Origin: Chaetoderma sp. LZ-2023a
Lineage: Eukaryota > Mollusca > Caudofoveata > Chaetodermatida > Chaetodermatidae
Length of the DNA: 64,000 nucleotides
Reading direction: 5' to 3'
Assembly: GCA_034401795.1 (NCBI GenBank)
Contig: JAVVLW010002677.1
Location: 62,001-126,000 of the forward strand
Of this stretch, positions 45,073 to 55,925 are shown piece after piece. Each line of letters opens with the position of its first letter. Position 1 is the stretch's first letter. The notes below the pieces were generated by a model, which saw only the letters and a program-made list of their open reading frames with translations, had not been told where the DNA came from and did not search any database. The position numbers and the translations under genes were made by a program.

Positions 45073-45312
45073 GTGTCAGAGTTATCCATAGACGGTGAAG
45101 CCGCACTCGCTGCCCGCTCTGTGATAGCATATGTTGCTAGTCGGTGTAATGATAATAAGGATAAGATGCGTGCATTGATTATGAGGAGTATGCAATGGGT
45201 TTTAAGTGATGGTATAATTAACTACGGGAGGATTTTGATCATGACTCAAATTAGTACGATGTTATTAACTAAATATGGAATAGACATTGTCCAATGGTTG
45301 CGAGTATTTTGA
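45073..45312 (+). CDS. Short protein with BH1-like motif (Bcl-2 family?), element 2 cargo
   Basis: Bcl-2-family proteins block or promote mitochondrial apoptosis; large DNA viruses often carry them. The 79-codon frame has WVLSDGIINYGRI at 42-54. This matches the spacing of the Mcl-1-type BH1 motif D-G-x-x-N-(W/Y)-G-R-(I/V), preceded by an amphipathic helix-like stretch (IAYVASRCNDNKDKMRALIM). It ends at TGA 45310-45312 shortly after this and lacks a BH2 region, so it is short or truncated. The frame opens at GTG where ATG would be expected (MSELS-like context), with a stop just upstream. It may be a second exon or a gene that lost its start. Rests on one motif only. Confidence 0.35.
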   Translation: MSELSIDGEAALAARSVIAYVASRCNDNKDKMRALIMRSMQWVLSDGIINYGRILIMTQISTMLLTKYGIDIVQWLRVF

Positions 45313-45661
45313 TTACAAAACCTCATTAGAAACCTCATTAGAAACCTTATTAGTTGACAATTTCTGATATTTGTGATATTATCTACATATGTATTACTGA
45401 ACCGTGGTCACTATCGTCAACATGGACGTCATTCTCAAACATGTGAGAACGTTGGTACGCAACTGCCATGTTCGTGCAGATTCATGATATTGTTCATAAG
45501 TGTATGCTGGATGCTATTGTTCATGCAGGTGACTGCTATTGTTCATAAGTGTACGCTGTGTGTTATTGTTCTAAATGTGCATATGTACGCTATTGTTCTA
45601 AATGGGTGGCTGGATGCTATTGTTCATGCAGGTGGCCGCTGGACACTATTGTTTCCAACGC

Positions 45662-45670
45662 GATATAAAT
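45662..45670 (+). promoter_or_regulatory. TATA box candidate before the PC4-like gene
   Basis: GATATAAATAACG lies about 50 bases before an ATG at 45715 and 120 before the ATG of the PC4-like frame. Confidence 0.4.
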
Positions 45671-45784
45671 AACGTTGTCTCACATGTTGCATCTATCACT
45701 TTCAATCATTTATAATGTCGACTGATCAATGTTTGAAGTATTTAAAGCAATCATCAATTGGTGCAATCTCGGAAACTTGCATGA

Positions 45785-46243
45785 ATGAGAACGATTCGAC
45801 GTGACGAAAAGTGGTGTATCGATCTGCGACAGTTTCATCCTGACGGTTATCCTACTAAACATGGTGTATATATAAGTATTGAAGCGTTTAGTCAACTGGT
45901 GCATATCATTCCTGATCTTGATGAGAAAGTACGTCGCATGCGCAAAAAGGATACTATAGACGCTATATACATTGACGACATGCATGTCGATGATGAACTA
46001 AATCTCGATGCCATTGATACTGATTATGAACTAAATCACAATTATATGAAATTATGCCAGTATTGTAAGAGTATGTATCACGCATGGCATTATTGTCCTT
46101 CGCCTAATGAGCGTGAGAACAGCCAGAGATTATTCGCATTTGGTGGTGGTGGATGGGTGGTGGTGGGTGGTGGTGGTGGGTTAATGCTTGGTGGTGGGTG
46201 TTGGAGGTTAGTGGTTGGCGGTGGTTGTTGGTGGTGGTGCTAG
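45785..46243 (+). CDS. PC4-like ssDNA-binding/coactivator protein with CCHC knuckle, element 2 cargo
   Basis: PC4/Sub1 proteins bind single-stranded DNA and help transcription. Residues 3-52 follow the PC4 core: a beta-strand IDLRQF at 12-17, a P-x-G loop, GVYISIEAF at 27-35 (like KGISL-x-x-x-x-W) and the final helix LDEKVRRM at 45-52. An acidic linker follows, then C91-x2-C94-x4-H99-x4-C104, a perfect CCHC spacing. After about residue 120 the frame runs into a (GGT)n tract, so the true C-terminus is unclear. A separate short frame from the ATG at 45715 overlaps the start in another phase. It could be an upstream ORF or point to a frame change; I cannot decide. The combination of PC4 fold and knuckle is one I do not recall. 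Confidence 0.55.
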   Translation: MRTIRRDEKWCIDLRQFHPDGYPTKHGVYISIEAFSQLVHIIPDLDEKVRRMRKKDTIDAIYIDDMHVDDELNLDAIDTDYELNHNYMKLCQYCKSMYHAWHYCPSPNERENSQRLFAFGGGGWVVVGGGGGLMLGGGCWRLVVGGGCWWWC

Positions 46244-46400
46244 TGGCGAGTGTGGTGAATGTGGTGGGTGGTAGAGGTGCTGCGGTGGTAGTGGGTGGTG
46301 ATGGTGATGATATTGGTATTGGTGGTAGTGGTGGTGATGGTGGTGGTGGTGGTGGTGGTGGTGGTTGTGGAGGTTGGTAGTAGGTTGTTGTGTCCACAAT
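46140..46400. repeat. GGT trinucleotide tract, right arm
   Basis: Imperfect (GGT)n, (GTG)n. A twin tract at 46735-46830 is purer. Confidence 0.93.
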
Positions 46401-48821
46401 GTCTAGACAATGGATAGCCAGATATATTATTTTTGTTGTCAGGGCCTCATTGACTAGGTACTCATAATGCATTCATGCTGACATAGGCATGTGTGCATAT
46501 GAGCGAGACCTTTATTAAATCCTCACTGACATACCCTCTCCAACCTATATGCCATTTTTCATGCACCACGCTCTCACAAATTCCGACCTCAATGTCTAAA
46601 CAAATGGATAACCATCAGAGTCGATCATTCCAATGATAAATTTTTTTAAATATTCTTCTATAGGTCTGCAAATATGAATATGAAGAAATTCGATAGAGGT
46701 TAATGGGTGGGTGGGTGTTGGTGGTGGGGTGGGGTTAATGCATGGTGTTGGGTGTAGGTGGTGGTGGTGGTGGTGGTGGTGGTGGTGGTGGTGGTGGTGG
46801 TGGTGGTGGTGGTGGTGGTGGTTGGTGGTTCATGGTGGGTGTTTGCTGGCGCAATGTCTAGACAAATGGATAGCTAACAGAGCCAGTCATTCCAATGATA
46901 AATTAAAAAAAAAGTCTTCTCTTGGTCTGTAAATGGACATTTTCTATGAGAAAATTGAAATTCTCTTGAAGAAATTCTTGAAGAAGGGTTAAAGGGTTAA
47001 GAAAATCTATAGCACCCATGTAATGGTGTAACACGAGGTGGTCGCTTAGGGCAGGTTTCACTGAATTATATAGTAAAAAACATGGTTATAATGTATCATT
47101 GCTGTGTAGCCCAAAAGCATATATTTATATTTGACTTGTAGTAAAAGACCATCTATGATTATGCTGCTATGCTCGTAATGTGGCTCTTAATTGTTGAAAT
47201 GTAAAATCATGAACGATAGGGAATTCAGTCTCCAACCAACTCCCCACTACTGTTAACCTATGAACACCGTGAATTGCAAATGCATTAATCTTTAGTGGTA
47301 AACAACAATAGTCAGTGAGCGGGTTCACGCGTTATTATCGATTTAAAAACAAAACTACTTCCAGCGAGGACATTGTAATATCTTGCCAAATATCAATCTC
47401 ACGTTATTTGTTCACCAGAATGTGTTTTTATGTATGCGAGTGCACTCAAATAATCAAGTGTTAACACTCGACGCCATCGCGGCAAGCTGCACGCACTCAT
47501 GCAGTATCATTAATGTATTTTATAGTCTGCTATATGAAAGACGTATTGTATGAAAAACATTCAACAGTGATCAGCAACGTGGTTTCCAAGAAACGGTAAT
47601 AAAACTAGGACAAAATTACCGTGTCTGAGTACATACACATGTTGCCGCATGTCTAAATATGTAGCCACCTGTATAGCACAACATTTTTTGGAAAATGTAA
47701 TAATTAAATGACTGCCACTTTAAAGAACACTCCTTAAATACGATAGATACATGATTATTATCTATATAATATTATACATACAACATCGCTTAGTTTACCT
47801 GTATATTATCCGTGGAATGCAACGCTCTGATTTGTTTGGAAAATTAAATGACTGGGAGATGCTGCCCTGCCCCGACTTCAGGCTGTCCGCAAATCCGCAA
47901 CTTGCGGCCCCAAATCCGCAACATGCGGTGCGGCCGCAAATTCGCAACTTGCAACCGCATGCGGCCGCACATGTATGCATGCATTTTGGCGTGCATGTGT
48001 GTCCATGTACATACACATGTTGCCGCCTGTTTAAAATTGCACATTTTTTGAAAATTTAATAATTAAATGACTGCCACTTTAAAGACCACTCCTTAAATAC
48101 GATAGATACATGATTAGTATCTATATAATATTACACAACATCGATAAGTTTACCTATTACCCATGTAACGCTCTGAGTTTTTGAAAATTAAATGACTGGG
48201 AACACATTTTGTTCATGCAGATGGCCGCTGGATGCTATTGTTCATAAATGGGCGCTCTACGCTATTGTTCATAAGTGACTGCTGTGCGCTATTTATGCAG
48301 TTGTCTTCATGCGCATAAACTCTTCAAAATGCGGTGTTCGACAATCTGGCATAGGAAGCCACAATTACGCTTAGTTTCAAAATATTCTACTTTTTAATAC
48401 CCTTCAACCACGAGGGGGGGGGCGGCGTTCTGCCCCCCCTAATTAAGACATTAAACACGACAAGGGTGCACGATGACGACCATTGTTCGACACTCAAACA
48501 ATAACGCACAGCCTACACCATTAATGTTACACTAGGTGCGCGCTGTCGGCCACTGTTCTTGTATTGATCAACTCGTCACGACCTGACGGAGACACATCAA
48601 TCATTCGGGCAACTGAACAATTGCACTTGACCTGCTGACATATACACACCAATCATTCTAACAAAAGAACAGTAACACACAGACGCACACATGACCTACA
48701 CGACCTCATTACACCTGTCAAAACCAATCAAAAATCCTTTAATCAAATTAATTATGCATTAATTAGCATTGTCACGCATGAATGATTTAGAACAATAGCA
48801 CCGGCGATTCCCTGTACTACT
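46400..48821 (-). repeat. Element 2 right inverted arm
   Basis: Contains, in inverse order, the left-arm modules: TCTAGACAA..GTCTTCT units (46400-46930), ACATGGTTATAATGTATCAT (47080), TTCACGCGTTATTATCGATT (47325), CCGCAAATCCGCAACTTGCG (47887), AATTAAATGACTGCCACTTT (47700, 48061), and TTACACTAGGTGCGCGCTGT with ATGACCTACACGACCTCATT near the end. Confidence 0.8.
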
Positions 48822-49170
48822 GACGTCATAATCAATTACAGTATGGATGACTCGATTTAGTCCGTCTTAAACGCTTAAGTCCGACACGTTGTACGAATTA
48901 TAGGCCTTTCCTATTTAATAAACATTCTGTCGAATATTTTGAAAGTAATTTAACTGGGCGCTGTTGCTGTATAATTTCATAGGCAGCAACAGCACCCGGT
49001 CAAATTAGTTTCAAAATATCCAATAGCTTACATGTATATTTTTCTGGAAATTTAAAGTCAGTGAGTTCAGGGATCGATCCCCGCACGAGCGAGGTGTGGG
49101 TGGAGCTTAGCTAGAGATAGGCGTGGCATAGCTAAAACGGGAAAGGTTCATTTCATCGTAATATTGTTCT

Positions 49171-50228
49171 GCGACTCTACATGTCGTCATGCTAAGGCTC
49201 GCTATATCTGCTCCGTCGACGGCTGTGATTGGTTAACGGCTTTAACCCGTCAGCCAATCTCATTCATTGACACAGCAGTAATTGTTCCTAGACTGGTACA
49301 TGAGGAATCTGAGACTGCGGAGCAGACTAGACAACTGCACTGACTAGTTAAAGCTGAAATGTCACAGGTAAATACGAGGATACCATATGCATGTTTAGCC
49401 CAATACTAGCAAAAGCATTGCTAACCGACATGTTGTAGATATGGGACTGTCTTGTGGGGAGGTCATGACCCCGCTGGACATCTTATATGTACGAGGAGTA
49501 AGCCCGAGCACAATTCTTGTTTGAATACCAGGTGAGCTAAGAGACTATGCCACTGTGTATATTTAGATGCACTGATCATCGGCTAGAGCTTCTTATTATT
49601 TGGATATATATTATCAGCACTGGATGACTGGCAGCAGATACGTCAGCTAGTGCAGGTACAGTTTCGCCGAAACTGAATCGAGCATAAACGATAATGGTTG
49701 GCACCAGGTGGGAATCAATCAAGGGATTAGATAGGACAAACGGACTTGGTTAGTTACGTAGCGGTCTGTGTTCTCACGGAGCGTGGGACCAGATAAGCCG
49801 AGAATAACCCGGCTATGAGGAATGGTAACTCGTGTGCCGATTAACTCTAGCATTCTACAAGTTGTCGACTACTAGGCAATGAACATGACATGAACATGGT
49901 AGCGTCCTGTAGGCGGTAGGTACACAATCGAAAGTTACGATCAAAAACGTATCAATTGTAGAGGCGTGCTAGGACACAATCAAAAGTTATGAGCAAAAAC
50001 ATATCAATTGTAGAGGGGGGGGGGGGGGGGGGCTAACCGATGCCTAGAAGTTATACGAATAGTAAAGGTGAGGTGTAGATTGCTTTTATTAATATAAGTT
50101 GCACTATATGTTGGTTGTATGGCAGAAGAGATATATGTTAAGGTTGCCATGTACATAATATTGACTATGAACAGGAATTTAATGACAATGTCACATTCAA
50201 ATTGCTGTGATGTGTTTTATGTTCACAG
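49171..50228. other. No gene seen, end of intron 7
   Basis: Non-coding. Includes a two-copy ACACAATCGAAAGTTACGA / ACACAATCAAAAGTTATGA repeat near 49922 and 49974 and a G run at 50016-50032. Confidence 0.4.
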
Positions 50229-50294
50229 GGGGCGGCAGTTCTGCGGATGATGCATCATTTCATAGGAGATGAGAAATTTAAGGAAGGCCTTAAG
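50229..50294 (+). CDS. M1 aminopeptidase exon 8 (residues 492-513)
   Basis: A 22-codon exon encoding GAAVLRMMHHFIGDEKFKEG, which directly continues the YAK of exon 7 as in family sequences (SKG..VLRML..). The acceptor TTCACAG ends at 50228; donor GTATGC is at 50295. It is too short to show as a reading frame alone; 12.5 kb of intron, mostly element 2, separate it from exon 7. Confidence 0.92.
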
Positions 50295-50654
50295 GTATGC
50301 ATGAGAATAAGATAATTACATCTAAATTGTCATTTTGAATTATTAATCGACTTAATTTTGGAATCATACTTGCTGAATTTTGTTGAGGTCCAATTCATTA
50401 CCATAATGAGTAACCACTGTCGTCGTCGCCGCCGCCGCAACGTTCACATCCTTCCCCATTGTCCTCAGCATAGGCACCAACATCACCAACTACATTAACG
50501 CCAACATCAAACTCAACGCCACCACCACCACCGCCGTCGCAGCAACCACCACCGCCGACGCCACTGGCGACTATGACAACAACATAGATAACAGCACCGA
50601 CGACAATAACGACAAGCGGCTACTTCTGGTCATGTACCTTCGATCTGTTTGCAG

Positions 50655-50720
50655 ATTTATCTGGATGCGAAATCCTGGGGTAATGCAGTCACTGATGATG
50701 TTTGGCAGGCATACAGCCAG
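50655..50720 (+). CDS. M1 aminopeptidase exon 9 (residues 514-535)
   Basis: A 22-codon exon encoding IYLDAKSWGNAVTDDVWQAY, matching the family helix that reads as Y-x-NA-x-T-x-D-x-W. The acceptor TTTGCAG ends at 50654; donor GTATGT is at 50721, phase 0. A 22-bp minisatellite starts about 70 bases after the donor. Confidence 0.91.
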
Positions 50721-50789
50721 GTATGTATCATGTATGGCTTAACCCCGTGGTAGCTTCCATTCCTTTCCGTTTATTGAACTGGGAATATG

Positions 50790-51755
50790 ATCTGTTATCC
50801 CACATTCTTCCCTATATGTGTAGACATTCTTCCCTATATGTGTAGACATTCTGCCCTATATGTTTAGACATTCTTCCTTATATGGGTAGACATTCTCCCC
50901 TATATGTGTAGACATTCTGCTCTATATGTGTAGACATTCTTCCGTATACGTGTATACATTCTTCCCTATATGTGTAGACATTCTTCCCTATATGTGTAGA
51001 CATTCTGCTCTATATGTGTAGACATTCTTCCTTATATGGGTAGACATTCTTCCTTGTATATGTAGACATTCTCCCCTATATGTGTAGACATTCTGCTCTA
51101 TATTTGTAGACATTCTTCCCTATATGTGTAGACATTCTTCCTTGTATATGTAGACATTCTTCCCTATATGTGTAGACATTCTTCCCTATATGTGTAGACA
51201 TTCTGCCCTATATGTTTAGACATTCTTCCTTATATGGGTAGACATTCTCCCCTCTATGTGTAGACATTCTGCTCTATATGTGTAGACATTCTTCCTTATA
51301 TGGGTAGACATTCTTCCTTGTATATGTAGACATTCTCCCCTATATGTGTAGACATTCTGCTCTATATTTGTAGACATTCTTCCCTATATGTGTAGACATT
51401 CTTCCTTGTATATGTAGACATTCTTCCCTATATGTGTAGACATTCTTCCATATACGTGTAGACATTCTTCCCTATATGTGTAGACATTCTTCCCTATATG
51501 TGTAGACATTCTTCCCTATATGTGTAGACATTCTGCTCTATATTTGTAGACATTCTTCCTTTTATGTGTAAACAATCTTCCTTATATGTGTAGACATTCT
51601 TCCTTATATGTGTAGACATTCTTCCCTATATATGTAGATATTCTTCCCTATATATGTAGATATTCTTCCCTATATCTGTAGACATTCTCCCCTATATGTT
51701 TATACATTCTTCCCTATATCTGTAGACATTCTTCCCTATACATGTAGACATTCAT
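50790..51755. repeat. 22-bp minisatellite in intron 9
   Basis: About 44 copies of ACATTCTTCCCTATATGTGT plus AG. Variants (CTGCTC, CTTATATGGG, CTTGTATATG) recur in the same order twice (50860-51140 and 51220-51440), showing that blocks of about 360 bases were duplicated. Confidence 0.95.
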
Positions 51756-51759
51756 CAGT

Positions 51760-53570
51760 CTTACACAATGTTAACGTCCAAGCATGATATGTAGTGTAGT
51801 GCGGATCGACCGGATGGGTACGGCCCGTCCCAGCTAAGCTGGGTACGGGACGACCGTTCCGGATGCGCTCCAAACACGGCCCCCATGAGTAGGATAGTGT
51901 GCGTGTATAAGTCCGTAAGAACGCATAGCGTGCATGCGCGCGCGTCAGCTTCCTGGCAACACGTGTCAGGATTGGGAGAGAGTGTATGCTTATAGTGTAC
52001 CGAGTTTGTACGTGTGATTCTCTTAAATCACACTATTCTCGTCGTTCCTGGTACCGATCAGGACCAGAATGAAACGAGGATTATACATTTTTTTACCTTT
52101 TTAAAATCGGATCAGAAATGCTCGAGTTATCATTAAAAGTCTTGTTTAAATTATCTTGAAAATATTGCACTGACGTCGTAATGGGGAATGTGCTGTTCAC
52201 CTGATAGCCACGTCATCTCTTCTAGATGCACGCTGATTGGCTACAGCTCGCCCTCTGATTGGCTGGAGCATCCTGCCTCTGACGTCACGAGTAGTATAAA
52301 AGTGGCGAGAAAATGAGAATCGGGAGCATCATCAACGTGGAAGCCGACCAGTCAAGAAGACTGCTGGACCAGCGCAGTGCAAGACGCTAACTGACTGTGG
52401 TACCTACATCACAGCAGTGCCTTTCGGAATTGAGATCTCCTGCTCTGGTGAGCAGTCTTAAGACATCCGCGATACGAATTTTGGATTCTCCCGCCGGCCA
52501 TCCGGGAGCAAAAATAAACTAATATAAGAACTCCCGTTTCCGAACTTTCACAGAGGAGTTTCCTGGGGATTGTCTCTGTGAGCCCGATGTAATTCTACAG
52601 GATGTAGAGCTGATGGTGATTCTTGGTGGATAACACGCCAGATCTTCCGAACCACGCTGAAAAGTGGTATCAAACTTCCGTGCTGCATGTCGAGTGTTAA
52701 TTAACTTTTAGACCACAGTCTGGCGGGACTCTGCTCGGTGCGTCGCAAGAGCTATGCGACATATCCCGCACCGTGTACCCAGTTATTGTACATCATATTT
52801 AATTACAACTATAGACCTCCTTGTTAATGGGCAACTTTCAAACTACCGTCGCCGGACGGAAACTTTACAACAAACTGTGTAAATTCATGTATCAACTATT
52901 CTTCCCGTCTAGTGGACATCTTTCTATAACTGTTCTTCTTCACTGTCTTGAGAGTGAGCCGCATCAACAGTCTGCTTGCGGAAATCTTCGCTGCATTCGG
53001 GATAATGCCACCTCACGCTACTCAACTGTAGCGTATAAATTTCCGTGATTTACGAACTCCGACTCTACCGATGACCAATAGGTACTTAAATAACTATACT
53101 ATTGTGCATCTTATTATTTCCGTAAATGGTACTGATGACTAATAGGTACCTACCCGGTCTTTCTGACCGCATTGTTATACGTTCTGTTTCATACTGTACA
53201 TAATATCTTTATTTCCGTGTGCTCTCAACTAAAAGCACCGTAAGGTCCTATAACCTGATATATCGTTAGCACTGTATTAGTTAGTAATGCATATGGCAAG
53301 TAGCCATCCTAGTTATTATGTTTTGTTTCTATATAAAAACGCTAGGACGCAGTACACTAGGTAATACTTCACAGCAACATTATATCCGCATCACTATATT
53401 CCCCCAGCATCAACTTTACACTGAAGTTACTGATCATGCTCACTATGCCCGAGCCTGGCATGTGACCGACTAAACCTGGCTATTTTAGCTCAATAGGATA
53501 GTTTAAAGTAGGCAGGGACAATCTCTCCGTAAGAGACACATTGTGTACCCCTCTTTTCCGGCATGGCTTG
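51760..53570 (+). other. Unclassified transcription-unit-like region in intron 9
   Basis: Starts with GTCCCAGCTAAGCTGGGTACGGGAC-type inverted words (51828-51855, stem CCCAGCTAAGCTGGG), contains the promoter-like block 52236-52302, and downstream AAAAATAAACTAATATAAG near 52510 as a possible polyadenylation signal. This order would fit a solo LTR or a small non-coding transcript. A 75-codon frame at 52821-53048 has no recognisable domain. Confidence 0.35.
52236..52302 (+). promoter_or_regulatory. CCAAT/CRE/TATA promoter-like block
   Basis: Two GATTGGCT boxes (inverted CCAAT) at about 52234-52241 and 52256-52264, a perfect CRE TGACGTCA at 52280-52287 and TATAAAAG at 52295-52302. Spacing is as in strong RNA polymerase II promoters. 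It drives no recognised gene. Confidence 0.6.
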
Positions 53571-53574
53571 GGTC

Positions 53575-53755
53575 CAAATGCAGGGTATTGCATTTAAATG
53601 CAAATGCAAATGTTTGCAAATGATTCAAATGCAAATGCAAGTGCAAATGCAGCCTAGTGACATTGCATTTAAATACAAATGCAAAGTTTGCAACTTATTC
53701 AAATGCAAGTACAAATGCAAATGCATTTGAACATTTGGGTACACGTCTGGTACTG
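53575..53755. repeat. AAATGC repeats, left copy
   Basis: (CAAATG)n with TGCATTTAAATGCAAATGC blocks. Together with 55735-55910 it is bounded by inverted words CCGGCATGGCTTGGGT and ACCCAAGCCTGTTTCCGG, suggesting one 2.4-kb composite foldback element. Confidence 0.7.
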
Positions 53756-53819
53756 AAATTCTGAGTATGCATCAGCCATCTATGTATCTGCTGGTAGTGA
53801 CTATTTTTTGCAAAACTTT

Positions 53820-54190
53820 TCAAACCAAGGAGACTAGTCTTGAAATTTTACCACTGGAATAACTGTCTCGCTTATTGAATCAGTCATTCCAGTGTACAAT
53901 TTTCAAAAATAGTCTTCTCTTTATCTGCACATGGAATTTTACTATGAGAAAATAATCCTTATTTCACCATTAAAACTTTAACCCTCGAATTTGTTCAAAA
54001 ACTATTTCAATTTTCTCAATGAAAATGTCTATTTCCAGACCAAGAGAAGACCATTTTGAAAATTTACCACTGGAATGGCTGGCTTGTTATAAATTTTCAA
54101 AAATATTCTTCCTTTGGTCTGCAAATGGGCATTTCTCGAGACCACTGCAGAAGCCGTTCTGGCTGATATGAGGGTTAGAAGATTAAGGGG
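53820..54190. mobile_element. Two tandem family-2 foldback elements
   Basis: First: ATTTTACCACTGGAATAACT with CAGTCATTCCAGTG facing it (53830-53990). Second: starts TTTAACCCTCGAATTTG at 53987, GAAAATTTACCACTGGAATG, and ends CTGATATGAGGGTTAGA. Both diverged. Confidence 0.65.
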
Positions 54191-54229
54191 AAACCATTAA
54201 AGCATTGAATTTTCAGATTCCTAAATATT

Positions 54230-54500
54230 ATGTTGACTATTTTGAAGGGTAATTTCGTCGATAACCACTGCACCCTATGGAAGCAATATGTGTCAGTCAT
54301 ATTACATTCAAAATAATTATCAAATATTATGTTCAATATTTTGAAAGGTATCTTTGATAGCTGCTACTGCGCCTATGGCAGCAACAGGTTCCAGTCAAAA
54401 TACAATCAAAATAGTTATCAGTGTATGCAATATCTGTATAAATTTCACAAATATTCTGTTGAATATTTTGAAGATAATTTGACTGGCAGCTGTGCGTCAT
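54230..54500. repeat. TTGAATATTTTGAAGATAAT-core hairpins
   Basis: Three half-copies of the family-1 core: 54232 (GTTGACTATTTTGAAG), 54330 (GTTCAATATTTTGAAAGG) and 54459 (TTGAATATTTTGAAGATAAT). GGCAGCAACAGGTTCCAGTC lies at 54374. Confidence 0.55.
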
Positions 54501-54739
54501 AGTTTCCAGTTTCATCAGCTTATTCAAGACCTGAACTAAGATTCCGGCACCTTTAGATTAAAATGTTTACATGTTAACTTTGTCCGAGATCATCTTAGTC
54601 ACACATGGCTGAGTATGTGCTTATAGTCAGACTGAATGACAGGCGCTTCTAATCACAATGGACGAACAGTAAATTAACCCATGTCAACAGAATTATCAGC
54701 ATCTATTATTTGTTGATCTTGGTAACTGTCTATTTGCAT

Positions 54740-54890
54740 TCCACGAAGATAATCTTTGAAATTTTACCACTGGAATAACTGACTCGATTACCAAGCTAGC
54801 TATTTCAGTCATGAATTTTCAAAAATTGTATTCTCTTATAATGCAAATGGACATTCAAAAAGCCAATCTTGACAACTAATGGATTAAGAG
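54740..54890. mobile_element. Family-2 foldback element, degraded copy
   Basis: AATTTTACCACTGGAATAAC faces ATTTCAGTCATGAATTTTCAA around 54795; the ends are lost. Confidence 0.5.
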
Positions 54891-55734
54891 ATTTTTGAAT
54901 GAATGGAGTTAACACCCTACCCTATTCATAGATTAGGCAACCAGAGATATATTACTAAGCTCACGCTAATTACTGAAAGGATCTTAACAAAGAATTTAGG
55001 CAGTACTGGTTGAGTAGATTGTACTGTAGTCAAAAGTTCTCGAGTGACCACCCGTGTTTTGGGACTAAAAGATTGCGGTTCATTAACACAGATGATCATA
55101 TGAATATTATTAATTTTCCTGAAAATCAACGTATTGACCAAAGCAACAATACAATCAACGTTTAGTCCAATTGTTTCATTACCCTTTGGTTCCCAAACCG
55201 GCCAAACCAGCCTTTGTCGTGGTCTTTGCAAATGGCCATTTGCAGGCCAAGGGAAGACAATCACTGAGCCAATTATTTCAGTGGTCTGGTATGTATGTGT
55301 TTATTTGGTCAACACATTGGACAAGATAACCCATTCCTTACTTTTTATAAGATGATCAAATTTATTATGCACTAGAGATCCGTTGATGTAGCATATCTCA
55401 GAAACTAAATTTGTTAGCTTACTAGGATCTCAACTGACTTAAGTCAAACTAATTTCAAAATATACATGATTTTGCATATTTAGGTATATTGATGGCTGAG
55501 AGCTGCATGCTAAGAAATTCATAGTGAAATGGGTTAATAAATCACAGAAAATTGTATTTCTAATTTCAAGCAAAAGAAATTACATTTTTGTGATTTAACA
55601 AATAATTTGGTTGAATTTTTTGAAATTAATTTGACTGGGTGGTATGGCTGCTATTTACAACAGCAGCAAGTTCCAATCAATTTTGAAAGAAATGCAGAAT
55701 GAGAAGAAAAGTAGTATTTTTGAAAAAATCAAAT

Positions 55735-55925
55735 ACATTTGAAAACTCAAATGCAAATGCAACCCTTTTCCTACAAATGCAAATGCATGTGATTCAAATG
55801 CAAGTGCAAATGCAAATGCGTCAGAAATTTCATAATTGCATTTAAATGCAAATGCATGTGCAAATGCATTCAAATGTAAATGAAAATGCATTTGCACTTG
55901 TACCCAAGCCTGTTTCCGGCTGTAG
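55735..55925. repeat. AAATGC repeats, right copy
   Basis: Same hexamer family as 53575-53755, in mixed orientation, ending at ACCCAAGCCTGTTTCCGG. Confidence 0.7.
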
